Assembly: GCA_963765295.1 (NCBI GenBank)
Contig: CAVXVO010000006.1
Location: 310,001-374,000 of the forward strand
Source: PALSA-612 sp963765295
GTDB taxonomy: Bacteria; Actinomycetota; Thermoleophilia; Gaiellales; Gaiellaceae
Direction: 5' to 3'
Length of the DNA: 64,000 bases
Shown here piece by piece: positions 1 through 9,071 of this stretch. The notes beneath the pieces are model-generated. The model searched no databases. It saw only the letters and a list, made by a program, of their open reading frames with translations, and was not told where the DNA came from. The translations under genes were made by a program, and so were the position numbers. Each line of letters begins with the position of its first letter. Position 1 is the first letter of the stretch.

Positions 1-1395
1 CCGCTTGTCGTCGCGAAAGCCGATGAAGGACGGCGCGCGGAGATGCCCGTCGTGCGTCCACTCGGCGAAGTCGACCTGGACGACGAGCTCGGGTTCGACC
101 CAGACGACGTCGCCCTTGCGGACGCGCGGCATCTTCGGTGTCTCGGCAAGCGGCGAGTCCGGCCGCTCGAGCGGCCGCAGCCGTCCGAGCAGGTCGTCGA
201 GGGTCTGCTCCGTGAAGCCCGTGCCGACGTTGCCGACCCAGCGGAGGCCGCCCGTGCCGTGGACCCCGAGCACGAGCGATCCGAGCCGTGCGCGCCTGCC
301 CTGGCCCCGCGTGTAGCCGACGACGACGAACTCCTGCTCGGGTCGCACCTTCACCTTCAGCCAGCTCCGCGAGCGACGCTGCTCGTAGGCACTCGCCGCG
401 CGCTTCGCCATCACACCTTCGAGCCCCTGTGCCCGCGCTGCCTCCAGGAGCGCGTCACCGTCGTCGAACACACCCGAGAGGCGCACGGCCTGCGAGCGGC
501 CGTCGAGGAGGCCGGCGAGCAGCTCGCGGCGTTCGGTGAGCGGTCGGCCGACTACCGGCTCGCCCTCGATCTCGAGGACGTCGAAGACGAAGTAGACGAG
601 TCGGCCGCGCCCCTGCTGCATCAGGGAGAAGCTCGAGCGGCCGTCGGTGCCGACGGCACAGACCTCCCCGTCGAGAACGCAGCTCGACGTTCGAACGGCA
701 CGCGGAATCGCGCGCGCGACTTCGGCAAAGCGCTCGGTGAGGTCGTTGTCGCGCCGGCTTCTCAGCTCGACCTCGCCGTCGCGCTGATACGCGAGCGCTC
801 GGTAGCCGTCCCACTTCGGCTCAAAGAGCCACTCCGCACCGTGCGGCAGTGCATCGGCGAGCGTGGCCAGCATCGGCTGATACCGGCGCGAGGGGCCGCG
901 CGGAGCCGGTGTCTGCTCGTCGCGCTTGCGAACGATCAGCCAGTTCTTCTCCTGACCGCCCAGCTTCGCGGGGATGAGCGTCCAGGTGCCGTCGAGCCTC
1001 TCGCCGTGGAGACGAACCGTCAACCCGCCGTCGCGCTTCTCCTCGACCAGTTCGTACGTGCCCCGGTCCCAGAGCTCGACCGTGCCGGCGCCGTACTGCC
1101 CCTTCGGGATCTCGCCCTCGAAGGACGCGTAGTCGAGCGGATGATCCTCGACGTGCACGGCGAGGTGCTGCGAACCGGGCTCGAGCGGCACGCCTTTCGG
1201 GACAGCCCAGCTCGCGAGCACACCGTCGCGCTCGAGCCGGAAGTCGTAGTGGAGGCTGCGCGCCGCATGCCGCTGGACGACGAAGACGGGCTGCTTCGGC
1301 CGCCGCGCACCCCTCTTCCCACCCGTGAAAGGCTCGGGTGTGACCTTCGGGTCGCGTTTTCCCCGGTATACCTCGAGTCGTGAGGGGTTCTTCAC
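1..1395 (-). CDS. ligD: ATP-dependent DNA ligase LigD, C-terminus cut by window edge
   Basis: The frame is open from a GTG at 1395 to the window edge (465 codons). It encodes a LigD-family ligase, which in bacteria seals double-strand breaks together with Ku. Residues about 35-160 are the 3'-phosphoesterase domain, with the metal-site stretch QRHAARSLHYDFR near 41-53 and HVEDHPLDYASFEGEIPKG near 81-99. Residues about 172-465 are the nucleotidyltransferase and OB-fold parts of the ligase, with the adenylated lysine in KWDG (K194). No polymerase domain is visible before the edge. No better in-frame start lies upstream, so GTG is chosen. It follows accA on the same strand after 220 bases; co-transcription is unproven. 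Confidence 0.9.
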   Translation of the reverse strand, partial: MKNPSRLEVYRGKRDPKVTPEPFTGGKRGARRPKQPVFVVQRHAARSLHYDFRLERDGVLASWAVPKGVPLEPGSQHLAVHVEDHPLDYASFEGEIPKGQYGAGTVELWDRGTYELVEEKRDGGLTVRLHGERLDGTWTLIPAKLGGQEKNWLIVRKRDEQTPAPRGPSRRYQPMLATLADALPHGAEWLFEPKWDGYRALAYQRDGEVELRSRRDNDLTERFAEVARAIPRAVRTSSCVLDGEVCAVGTDGRSSFSLMQQGRGRLVYFVFDVLEIEGEPVVGRPLTERRELLAGLLDGRSQAVRLSGVFDDGDALLEAARAQGLEGVMAKRAASAYEQRRSRSWLKVKVRPEQEFVVVGYTRGQGRRARLGSLVLGVHGTGGLRWVGNVGTGFTEQTLDDLLGRLRPLERPDSPLAETPKMPRVRKGDVVWVEPELVVQVDFAEWTHDGHLRAPSFIGFRDDKR

Positions 1396-1615
1396 AGGTT
1401 CTTCGCTGCTTTTCCACAGGATGCGCCACCCGTGAAGTCGCGCGGCGGCGCCGTCACCGATCGGCCCCGCTTCCTTAACTCGCCTGACACAATCTTCGTG
1501 CACTTTGCGGCGTGAATCTCGGCCAACACCCTATCCATGCGGTCTTTCAAGCTGCTGAACAGGCGGGGAAAAGCCTGTGGATGCTGTGGAAAGGCACCTC
1601 GGCCCGCGACAACGC
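1396..1615. other. accA-ligD spacer with DnaA-box-like sites
   Basis: No gene is seen here. Four sites resemble the DnaA box (TTATCCACA or TTGTCCACA): 1388-1396 (7/9), 1410-1418 (TTTTCCACA, 8/9), 1577-1585 (7/9) and 1585-1593 (TGTGGAAAG, identical to a site inside oriC at 25183). The first site overlaps the ligD start. The match to DnaA boxes is seen; binding is inference. Confidence 0.35.
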
Positions 1616-2557
1616 TCAGGCGAAGACACCCATGGCGCGGAATTTCGCCCTGCGCTCGCGCCGGAGGGCGCCCCCGGGCTCGTCCTCGATCTCGGACAGC
1701 TCCGTCTCGATCGACTCGGCCAGCAACTGCGCCGCCTCTTCGTAGTCGTTCTGGGCGCCGCCGGGAGGCTCGGGGACGACGGCATCGACCACGCCGAGCT
1801 CGAGGCAGTGCGCCGCGTCGGGCTTGAATGCGGCGGCCGCCTTGTGCGCCTGGCCGGCGTCGCGCCAGAGGATCGCCGCGCAGCCCTCGGGCGTGATCAC
1901 GGTGTAGATCGCGTTCTCCTGCATCAGCACCCGGTCTGCGAGCGCGAGCGCGCTTGCGCCACCCGAGCCGCCCTCGCCGATGATGCACGCCACGGTCGGC
2001 ACCGTCAGGCGCGCCATGAGCGAGTGCGAGCGCGCGAGCGTCCCGCCCTGGCCGTGCTGCTCCGCGGCGACGCCCGGCCACGCTCCCGGCGTGTCGATCA
2101 GCGTGATCACGGGGAAGCGATGGCGCTCCGCGAGCTGCATCGTTCGCATCGCCTTCAGATAGCCCTCGGGGTTGGCCATGCCGAAGTTGCGGTCCATCCG
2201 CTCCTTGATGTCGCGGCCCTTCTGGTGGCCGATCAACGCCACGGTCCTGCCGTTGAACCGCCCGACACCGGCGACGAGCGCCGCGTCCTCGGCTCGCCCG
2301 CGGTCGCCGTGAAGCTCGACCCAGTCCTCGATCAGGCGCTCGACGTAGTCGAGGGTGTAGGGGCGCTGTTCGTGCCGGGCGAGCTCGACCGAGTTCCAGA
2401 TCTGCTCGCCCGTCAGCGTCGGCGCCGCCTCGAGCTGCTCGATCTGCTTCTGGAACCGCTTCAGGTCACGCGAGACCGACGCGCCGCCGAGCAGGCTCAG
2501 GCTGCGGAGCTTCGCCACCCGCTCGCGAAGCCTGGCCAGCTGGTCGTCAGCGGTCAT
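1616..2557 (-). CDS. accA: Acetyl-CoA carboxylase, carboxyltransferase subunit alpha
   Basis: This is the alpha half of the carboxyltransferase that moves the carboxyl group from biotin to acetyl-CoA, giving malonyl-CoA for fatty-acid synthesis in the cytoplasm. The 313-residue protein has the family's usual length. The crotonase-fold oxyanion stretch GEGGSGGA lies near 194-201, after DTPGAWPG near 155-162. Its ATG overlaps the last 11 bases of accD, so translation is probably coupled and the two subunits are made together. No biotin carboxylase or biotin carrier gene is present nearby. Confidence 0.96.
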   Translation of the reverse strand: MTADDQLARLRERVAKLRSLSLLGGASVSRDLKRFQKQIEQLEAAPTLTGEQIWNSVELARHEQRPYTLDYVERLIEDWVELHGDRGRAEDAALVAGVGRFNGRTVALIGHQKGRDIKERMDRNFGMANPEGYLKAMRTMQLAERHRFPVITLIDTPGAWPGVAAEQHGQGGTLARSHSLMARLTVPTVACIIGEGGSGGASALALADRVLMQENAIYTVITPEGCAAILWRDAGQAHKAAAAFKPDAAHCLELGVVDAVVPEPPGGAQNDYEEAAQLLAESIETELSEIEDEPGGALRRERRAKFRAMGVFA

Positions 2558-3389
2558 GGGAGAAAAGTCGGAGGAGCTTGGCCAGGAACGGTTTCAGGTC
2601 GTGCCGCTCGACGATGCCGTCGATGTGGCCGAAACGGTAGTTCGACTCGGCCAGGCCGAAGTCGTCCGGCAGGCGCTCCTTCGTCGTCTGCTGGACGACG
2701 CGCGGGCCGGTGAACGCGAGCAGCGCGCCGGGCTCCGCAACGATGATGTCGCCGAGGCTCGCGAAGCTGGCGAGCACGCCGGCCGTCGTCGGATGCGCCA
2801 TGACGCTGAACATCGCGCCACCCGAGTCGTACAGATCCTCGACGGCGCAGACCGTCTTCGGGAGCTGCATCAGCGACAGGATGCCTTCCTGCATGCGCGC
2901 CCCGCCCGAGGCGGTGACGGAGACGAGCGGCACGCTCCGTTCGGCGGCGGTCTCGCAGGCGCGCACGAACTTCTCACCGACGGCGGCGCCCATCGACCCG
3001 CCCATGAACGCGAAGTCCATGACGGAGAGCTCACAGGGGTGGCCGTCGAGGAGCGCGGCGCCGATCACGATCGCCTCGCCGAGCCCCGTCTCGAGCTCCG
3101 CCTCCGCAAGCCGTTCGCGGTAGGGGCGGAGGTCGAAGAACTCGAGCGGATCGGCCGAGCGCAGGTCGGCCGCCTCCTCCTCGAACGTGTCCGGGTCGGC
3201 GAGCGAGTCGATGCGCTCGCGCGCCGTCATCGGAAAATGGTGGCCGCACTGCGGGCAGACCCGGAGCGTGGCCCGGAGCTCGTCGTCGCGATAGTGCGAC
3301 TTGCAGGTCGGGCAGGTGTTCGGGCCGCCGACCTCGCCCCGCGGCTCGTCCTTGTGCTCGATCGACACGTCGATTCCGCCCTCCACCAT
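2547..3389 (-). CDS. accD: Acetyl-CoA carboxylase, carboxyltransferase subunit beta
   Basis: Beta subunit of the acetyl-CoA carboxyltransferase, partner of AccA encoded just downstream. The 280-residue protein begins with the diagnostic four-cysteine zinc ribbon (C26, C29, C45, C48). The crotonase-fold core follows, with VTASGGARMQEG in the middle. The start is ATG 3389: a -10-like TAAACT ends 8 bases before it and no Shine-Dalgarno sequence is seen, which suggests a leaderless message. The fab operon that uses malonyl-CoA lies 1.7 kb further right on the same strand. Confidence 0.96.
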   Translation of the reverse strand: MVEGGIDVSIEHKDEPRGEVGGPNTCPTCKSHYRDDELRATLRVCPQCGHHFPMTARERIDSLADPDTFEEEAADLRSADPLEFFDLRPYRERLAEAELETGLGEAIVIGAALLDGHPCELSVMDFAFMGGSMGAAVGEKFVRACETAAERSVPLVSVTASGGARMQEGILSLMQLPKTVCAVEDLYDSGGAMFSVMAHPTTAGVLASFASLGDIIVAEPGALLAFTGPRVVQQTTKERLPDDFGLAESNYRFGHIDGIVERHDLKPFLAKLLRLFSHDR

Positions 3390-3397
3390 GAGCCGCC

Positions 3398-3403
3398 AGT
3401 TTA
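3398..3403 (-). promoter_or_regulatory. -10 element of accDA
   Basis: TAAACT on the minus strand, 8 bases before the accD ATG. The spacing places the transcription start at or next to the start codon. No clear -35 was identified. Confidence 0.5.
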
Positions 3404-3414
3404 GTGGCGCGCTC

Positions 3415-4315
3415 TCAACCGGCCGGGCGAAGCAGCTTCTCGTAGGCGTCGTCCTGCGCGGCGACGGTCATTCCGACGCGCTCGTAGAGCCGCGTCGCGC
3501 CGGTCGTGTTCGACGCGTCGACCCCGAGCCCCGCGCGGCGTTGTCCGCGGTCACGGAGCTCCCGGAACGCGAGCCGAAGCAACGCCTCGCCGAGCCCGTG
3601 CCGTCGCCAGGGGGCGCGCACGCCGAGCACGTCGATCCAGCCGGCGCCGAAGCGCTCCTCCTGGCAGAGCTCGGCCGCAACGACGGCGCCCTCCCCGTCG
3701 CGGACGATGAAGCAGAGCGGCGGATCGATGTCGATGAGCGGGAGCCACTCCTCGAAGCTCCGCGTCTGGAAATCCCAGTGGTCGAGAAACGCCTCCTGTA
3801 CCGTCGCGTGCACGAGCCTCTCCTCGCCCGGCTGCATGTGCGCAACCGTGAACCCGTCCGGCCAGACGGGCTCCGGCAGCGGCTCCTCGAGCTCGATCGC
3901 CATGCGGTAGAAGCTGCGGATGTACACGAAGCCGCGCCGCTCGAGCAGCGCCTTCGCGGCCGTGTCCGGCGCGGCTACCCCGACCCGCAGCGACCTTGCT
4001 CCCATGTCCGCGCCGCGCGTCTCGGCCCAGTCGAGGAGCAAGCTGCCGACTCCGCGCCCGCGCAGCTCGGGATGCGTGAAGTTGTCCGCGATGAGGTTTT
4101 CGCCACAGCGCCGGAGCGCCCCGGTCCCGGCGAGCCGTCCCGCCTCGTCGAAAAACGACGACGGCATCGCCTTCGTCGATGCGCCGCCACCAGCCGAGCA
4201 CGTCCTCCTCGCTGAACCGGTCGGGCAGAGCGTGGTGATCCCGGTCGTTCGCCGTGACGAGGTCGGCGATCGCGGCCGCGTCAGCTGGCGTGGCGACGCG
4301 AAACGAGAGGCTCAC
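3415..4315 (-). CDS. Tandem GNAT N-acetyltransferase, apparent frameshift
   Basis: Two GNAT acetyltransferase domains in one chain, expected to move an acetyl group from acetyl-CoA to an unknown amine. The start is GTG 4315, overlapping the stop of the HAD gene as GTGA. The N-terminal part reads VSLSFRVATPADAAAIADLV in one frame; the rest continues in another frame from about 4150. Removing one base from the T5 run at 4151-4155 joins them smoothly (DAVVVF then DEAGRLAGTG). Acetyl-CoA loops are seen as RGRGVGSLLLDWA in the first domain and RRHGLGEALLRLAF in the second. Corrected length is about 299 residues. Either an assembly insertion or a broken gene; the intact second frame favours an error. 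Confidence 0.75.
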
Positions 4316-4974
4316 GCGGGGGTGAGTTCGTCGAGCACGCCGGGAAGCGGCTCGAGGTCGACGATCTCGCGCGACGGGCGATAGGCACCGGCCGGCTCGT
4401 CGAGCCGGTTCACCCACACCGAGGGGATCTCGAGCTCGGCTGCCGGCCCCATGTCGTGGAACAGGCTGGCCCCGACGTGTACGTCCGGCAGCCGGCCGTG
4501 GCGATCTGCGAACGCGCGCCAGTGTCCGTGCGCCGGCTTGTAGGAGCCGATCTCCGAGGCGGTGATCGCATCGTCGAACGGAACGCCGATGCGCTCCATC
4601 GACACCGCCAGCAGGTCGGGATCGGAGTTGGAGAGGATGCAGAGCCCGATGCCGTGGGCACGAGCCGTCTCGAGCGCCTCAGGTACTTCCGGGAACACCG
4701 GCCAGCCGGGAAGCGACCGACCGAGAGCGTCTAGCTCGTCCGTCGCGAGGTCGACGCTCTCCTCGGCGGCGAGCTGCTTCAGCGCAAGCGCGAGGACGTC
4801 CCGGTAGCGCATGCCCGGATGGGCCGACTCGAGCTCCGGCTCGAGCTCGTGATAGCGCGCGAGAAGCCGCTGCCGCTGGTCGGGGCCGAACAGGCGTGCA
4901 AGCTCAGCCCCGATGCCGCCGTTCCAGTCGACGAGCGTCCCGTAACAGTCGAATGTCGCCCAGCGTTCCGCCAC
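4312..4974 (-). CDS. HAD-superfamily hydrolase (haloacid dehalogenase-like)
   Basis: A 220-residue HAD phosphatase or dehalogenase-like enzyme. The nucleophile motif is FDCYGTLVDW with Asp9 near the N-terminus; motif II is the serine in ILSNSD; motif III lysine is in GSYKPAHGHW. The family covers haloacid dehalogenases and small-molecule phosphatases, and the substrate cannot be told from sequence. The start is GTG 4974, with a -10-like TAGGCT 6 bases upstream. Its stop overlaps the GNAT start, so the two are one operon. Confidence 0.85.
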   Translation of the reverse strand: MAERWATFDCYGTLVDWNGGIGAELARLFGPDQRQRLLARYHELEPELESAHPGMRYRDVLALALKQLAAEESVDLATDELDALGRSLPGWPVFPEVPEALETARAHGIGLCILSNSDPDLLAVSMERIGVPFDDAITASEIGSYKPAHGHWRAFADRHGRLPDVHVGASLFHDMGPAAELEIPSVWVNRLDEPAGAYRPSREIVDLEPLPGVLDELTPA

Positions 4975-4980
4975 GCCAAG

Positions 4981-4986
4981 AGCCTA
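4981..4986 (-). promoter_or_regulatory. -10 element of HAD-GNAT operon
   Basis: TAGGCT on the minus strand, 6 bases before GTG 4974; predicts a leaderless message. Confidence 0.45.
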
Positions 4987-5110
4987 CTCGGGGCAGCCGG
5001 TATCCCCGCCCAGGGGGGAAAAACCACCCGCCACCCGCGGTGAGCGTACCGCGGAAGTCCGCACGAAACAGTGCTCTATCTGTGCCGATCGTGTGACTTT
5101 TCGTCCACAA

Positions 5111-5127
5111 CCGGCCGTTACGGCCGG
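5111..5127 (-). terminator. Hairpin after fabF
   Basis: A perfect 8-bp stem (CCGGCCGT with a one-base loop) lies directly after the fabF stop. It has no T-run, as is common in high-GC actinobacteria. A DnaA-box-like site (TCGTCCACA, 8/9) sits next to it at 5101-5109. Confidence 0.5.
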
Positions 5128-5128
5128 C

Positions 5129-6394
5129 TCAGTCCTCGTAGCGGCGCATGACGATCGATGCGTTGTGGCCGCCGAAGCCGAACGAGTTCGAGACGGTCGT
5201 CCTGACGTCGGCGCGGCGCGCTTCGTTCGGGATGTAGTCGAGGTCGCAGGACGGGTCGGTCGTCTCGAGGTTGATGGTCGGCGGCAGCACGCCGTCGCGG
5301 ATAGCGAGCAGCGAGAAGATCGCCTCCACCGCGCCGGCAGCACCCAGGCAGTGGCCGGTGGCACCCTTGGTCGACGAGACCGGCACCTTGTGTGCCCGCT
5401 CCTCCCCGAGCGCGAGCTTGATCATGCGCGTCTCGGCCGTGTCTCCGACGGGCGTCGAGGTCGCGTGTGCGTTGATGTAGTCGACGTCCTCGGGCGTGAT
5501 CCCGGCGTCATCGAATGCCATCTTCATCGCGCGGGCGGGATTCGTGCCGACCGGGTCAGGCTCGGTGATGTGATTCGCGTCCGAGGAGACGCCGTAGCCG
5601 AGCAACTCGCCGTAGATCTTCGCTCCGCGTGCCTTCGCGTGCTCGAGCTCCTCGATCAGGAGGACGACGCCTCCCTCGCCCATCACGAAGCCGTCACGAC
5701 CGGCGTCGAACGGCCGGCTGGCGCGCTCCGGATCGTCGTTGCGGCGCGACAGCGCCCGCATCGCGGCGAAGCCCGCGATCCCGACCTCGGTGACAGGCGC
5801 CTCGGTGCCGCCGCAGAACATGGCGTCGGCGCGACCGAGCCGGATCGCGTCCATCCCGTCGCCGATCGACATGTTCGAAGCCGCACAGGCGGTGCACTGG
5901 GAGGAGAGCGGCCCGCGCGTGCCGAGCTCCATCGACACCCAGGCCGCACCCATGTTCGGGATGATCTCGGGGATCGAGAACGGGCTCACGCGGTCGGGAC
6001 CGCGGTCGCGGAGCTCGTCGCGGCAGTCCTGGAACGACTTCAGACCGCCGATCCCGGTCGCAACGGAGGCCCCGATCCGGTCCCCCTCGGCGGCGATGTC
6101 GAGCCCCGAGTCGGCCTCGGCCTGCCGCGCGGCCGCGAGCACGAGATGCGAGAAGCGGTCCATGCGCCTCGCCTGCTTGCGGTCCATGTACTCGGTCGGG
6201 TCGAAGTCCTTCACCTCGCAGGCGAACTTGACGGGAAAATCCGTTGCGTCGAACTGCGTGATCGGGCCTGCACCCGACCGTCCCGAGATCAGGTTCGTCC
6301 ACGTCGTCTCGACGTCGTTGCCGAGCGGCGTGAGGGCGCCGAGGCCGGTGACCACGACCCTGCGCCGTCCGTTGAGGCTTCCGTTCGTCTCCAT
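5129..6394 (-). CDS. fabF: 3-oxoacyl-ACP synthase II
   Basis: Beta-ketoacyl-ACP synthase II elongates acyl-ACP with malonyl-ACP in type II fatty-acid synthesis. The 421-residue protein has the active-site cysteine in CTACAAS (C170). The two catalytic histidines are in NAHATSTPVGD and KGATGHCLGAAG. The start ATG 6394 lies 9 bases after the fabG stop. It is the last gene of the fab operon. In many bacteria acpP sits between fabG and fabF; here there is no room for it. Confidence 0.96.
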   Translation of the reverse strand: METNGSLNGRRRVVVTGLGALTPLGNDVETTWTNLISGRSGAGPITQFDATDFPVKFACEVKDFDPTEYMDRKQARRMDRFSHLVLAAARQAEADSGLDIAAEGDRIGASVATGIGGLKSFQDCRDELRDRGPDRVSPFSIPEIIPNMGAAWVSMELGTRGPLSSQCTACAASNMSIGDGMDAIRLGRADAMFCGGTEAPVTEVGIAGFAAMRALSRRNDDPERASRPFDAGRDGFVMGEGGVVLLIEELEHAKARGAKIYGELLGYGVSSDANHITEPDPVGTNPARAMKMAFDDAGITPEDVDYINAHATSTPVGDTAETRMIKLALGEERAHKVPVSSTKGATGHCLGAAGAVEAIFSLLAIRDGVLPPTINLETTDPSCDLDYIPNEARRADVRTTVSNSFGFGGHNASIVMRRYED

Positions 6395-6403
6395 CTCGCT
6401 CCC

Positions 6404-7132
6404 CTACATTCCCAGCCCACCGTCGACGAGGAGGACTTCCCCCGTGATAAACGAGGCCTCGTCGGAGCAGAGGAAGCGTACCGCCCCTGCCACGTCGGCC
6501 GGAACGCCGAGCCGGCCGAGCGGCGTCGATGCGAGCAGCGCCTCACGCACGGCGTCGGGAAGCACCTCGGTCAGCGCCGTCTCGATGTAGCCCGGCGCGA
6601 TCGCGTTCACGCGGACGTTGCGGGTCGCGAGCTCGCGCGCGAGCGCCTTCGTGAAGCCGATGATGCCCGCCTTCGAGGCCGCGTAGTTCGTCTGCCCCGG
6701 GTTGCCGTGCACGCCGACCACGCTGGACAGGTTGACGATCGCCCCCGACCGGCGCCGCATCATCCCGCGGGCGGCCGCGCGGCACGTGGCGAAGACCCCG
6801 CCGAGGTTCGTGTCGATCACGGTCCGCCAGTCCTCGTCCGACATTCGCGCGATCAGCCCGTCACGGGTCAGGCCGGCGTTGTTCACGAGGATGTCGATGT
6901 CGCCGGCCTCCTCGACGAGCCGAGCCGCCTGCTCGGGGTCGGAGACGTCGGCCTGAACGGCACGGCCGCCGATCTCGGCGGCGACTTGCTCGGCCTCCTC
7001 GGCCCCGGAGCGGTAGCCGACGACGACCTGCGCGCCGGCGTTCGCCAGCTCGACGACGATCGCGCGCCCGATGCCGCGCGACCCGCCGGTGACCAGAGCG
7101 AGCCGGCCTTCGAGCGTGCAGAACGTGCTCAC
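6404..7132 (-). CDS. fabG: 3-oxoacyl-ACP reductase
   Basis: NADPH-dependent short-chain dehydrogenase that reduces 3-oxoacyl-ACP. The 242-residue Rossmann protein has the cofactor loop TGGSRGIG at 15-22, then NNAG, the catalytic serine in NLSSVVG and the YAASK catalytic pair. The frame extends further upstream, but GTG 7132 is chosen because it overlaps the fabD stop as GTGA and gives the normal family length. It sits between fabD and fabF. Confidence 0.96.
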   Translation of the reverse strand: MSTFCTLEGRLALVTGGSRGIGRAIVVELANAGAQVVVGYRSGAEEAEQVAAEIGGRAVQADVSDPEQAARLVEEAGDIDILVNNAGLTRDGLIARMSDEDWRTVIDTNLGGVFATCRAAARGMMRRRSGAIVNLSSVVGVHGNPGQTNYAASKAGIIGFTKALARELATRNVRVNAIAPGYIETALTEVLPDAVREALLASTPLGRLGVPADVAGAVRFLCSDEASFITGEVLLVDGGLGM

Positions 7133-8061
7133 GCGTTCGAGAGCGTCTCTTCCAGCTGGTCGAGGGCAGCCAGGCTGTTGACGGGGATCGCTTTCACGCT
7201 GCGGTCGATGCGCCTGACGAGGCCCGAGAGGACGTTGCCCGGCCCGACCTCCACGAACGTCCGGACGCCCACGCGAACGAGCTCGGACGCGGCCTGCGTG
7301 AACCGGACGGGTGCCGTCAGCTGGTCGACCAGCAACGGGCCCATGCGCTGCGCCGACTCGAGCCGCGCGGTCACGGTCGACATGAACGGCGCCGTCGGCT
7401 CGCTGAAGCGCACCTTCTCGACGGCCGGCCGCAGGCGCTCGGCCGCGTGCGCGACGAGCGGAGAGTGGAACGCGCCCGAGACGCGCAGCTTCACGGTGCG
7501 TCTCGCCCCCTGCTCCTCTGCGCGCGCGCAGCACTCGTCGACGGCGGTGTTCTCGCCGGACACGACGATCTGCCCGGGGCAGTTGTAGTTCGCCGGCCAG
7601 ACACCGAGGATCTTGCGGCACAGCCGCTCGACCACCTCGTCCTCGAGGCCGAGGATGGCGGCCATCGAGCCGGGCCGTTCCTTTGCCGCCTCGGCCATCG
7701 CGAGGCCGCGCTCGCGGACGAGCCCGATCGTCTCGCGGACGTTCATCGCGCCCGCCGCGGCGAGCGCCGCGAACTCGCCGACCGAGTGCCCGACCACGAA
7801 GTCGGGGACGAACCCGCGCTTGCGCAGCGCGGCCAGTACCGCCAGGCTCGTCGCGACAAGCGCCGGCTGCTGTAGCTCCGTCTCGACCATGCCCTCGATC
7901 GGCGTGTCGAAACAGAGCCTGGCCAGATCGAGGCCCGAGGCCTCGCTGCCGATGTCGAACACCTCCATCGCCTCCGGCGTCGCCTCGGCGATGTCACGTC
8001 CCATGCCGGTCTCGAGCGAGCCCTGGCCGGGGAAGCAGAACGCAATCTTCCCACCCGTCAT
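7129..8061 (-). CDS. fabD: Malonyl-CoA:ACP transacylase
   Basis: Transfers malonyl from CoA to acyl carrier protein, supplying the extender unit for FabH and FabF. The 310-residue protein has the N-terminal FPGQGS loop and the catalytic serine in GHSVGE (S93). The family's arginine and histidine are in the expected downstream positions. The start ATG 8061 overlaps the fabH stop as ATGA, which gives the usual length; the longer open frame upstream is fabH in another frame. Confidence 0.97.
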   Translation of the reverse strand: MTGGKIAFCFPGQGSLETGMGRDIAEATPEAMEVFDIGSEASGLDLARLCFDTPIEGMVETELQQPALVATSLAVLAALRKRGFVPDFVVGHSVGEFAALAAAGAMNVRETIGLVRERGLAMAEAAKERPGSMAAILGLEDEVVERLCRKILGVWPANYNCPGQIVVSGENTAVDECCARAEEQGARRTVKLRVSGAFHSPLVAHAAERLRPAVEKVRFSEPTAPFMSTVTARLESAQRMGPLLVDQLTAPVRFTQAASELVRVGVRTFVEVGPGNVLSGLVRRIDRSVKAIPVNSLAALDQLEETLSNA

Positions 8062-9071
8062 GCCGCCATCTCCTCCGTCCACTCCATCACTCCGGACCCC
8101 CACGTCAGGCCGGCACCCATCCCGGTCATCAGCACGATGTCCCCTCTGTTGACACGGCGATCGCGGACGGCGTCGGCAAGCGCGAGCGGAATCGAGCCTG
8201 ACGACGTGTTCCCGTAGCGGTCGACGTTGACCACGACCTTCTCCTCTGGAATCCCTAACCGCTCGACAGCGTGCTTGATGATGCGGATGTTCGCCTGATG
8301 CGGCACGTACAGATCGATGTCGTCGACCGTCATGCCGAGCTGGTCGAGCAGCTTCTCGGCCGACGAGACGAGCACCCGGGTCGCGAACTTGAACACCTCT
8401 CTGCCGTTCATGCGCACGTAGTGCGCGTGGCGTGCAACCGTGCCCGCGCTCGTGGGCACACGCGAGCCGCCGGCCGGGAGATAGAGCTGCATCCCGCCGG
8501 ATCCGTCCGCCCCGAGCTCGAAGCCCATGAACCCGCCCTGCTCCACGCGTTCCAGCACGACGGCGCCGGCGCCGTCGCCGAAGACGATGCACGTCGTACG
8601 GTCGGACCAGTCGACGATCTTCGAGAGCACGTCTCCGCCGACGACGAGCGCACGACGGCAGACCCCGCCGGCGAGCATCCCGTACGCCTGGGCGACCGCG
8701 TACATGAAGCCGGTGCACCCCGCTGAGAGGTCATAGGCGGCCGCCTCCTGGGCGTCGAGCTCGTCGGCCATGATCGCCGCCGTGGCCGGGAAGGCCATGT
8801 CCGGGGTAACGGTCGCACAGATGATCAGGTCGAGCTCGGTACCCGCCACACCGGCCATCTCGAGCGCCTGTCGCGCCGCCGGAAGTGCCATGTCCGACAG
8901 AGCTTCGTCCTCGCGGGCGATCCGGCGCTCACGGATGCCGGTGCGCAGGACGATCCACTCGTCCGAGGTGTCGACCATGCCGGCGAGCTCGCCGTTCGTC
9001 AGCACTCGCTCGGGTGCATTGGCGCCGATGCCCGTGATGGAGACGCGGTAGCCGTTCGCGGTGCCGATCAT
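8058..9071 (-). CDS. fabH: 3-oxoacyl-ACP synthase III
   Basis: Initiates fatty-acid synthesis by condensing an acyl-CoA primer with malonyl-ACP, and so influences straight versus branched chains. The 337-residue protein has the catalytic triad: Cys119 in SAGCTGF, His in HQANIRI and Asn in GNTSSGSI. The start ATG 9071 overlaps the fabZ stop as ATGA. Primer preference cannot be read from the sequence. Confidence 0.97.
   Translation of the reverse strand: MIGTANGYRVSITGIGANAPERVLTNGELAGMVDTSDEWIVLRTGIRERRIAREDEALSDMALPAARQALEMAGVAGTELDLIICATVTPDMAFPATAAIMADELDAQEAAAYDLSAGCTGFMYAVAQAYGMLAGGVCRRALVVGGDVLSKIVDWSDRTTCIVFGDGAGAVVLERVEQGGFMGFELGADGSGGMQLYLPAGGSRVPTSAGTVARHAHYVRMNGREVFKFATRVLVSSAEKLLDQLGMTVDDIDLYVPHQANIRIIKHAVERLGIPEEKVVVNVDRYGNTSSGSIPLALADAVRDRRVNRGDIVLMTGMGAGLTWGSGVMEWTEEMAA

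Noticed and set aside
5093..7588. An 831-codon open frame on the plus strand opposite fabF-fabG-fabD
   Set aside because: It is the antisense frame of three well-identified fab genes; high GC keeps stops rare on the opposite strand. Its translation shows no domain and is Arg/Asp/Val-rich.
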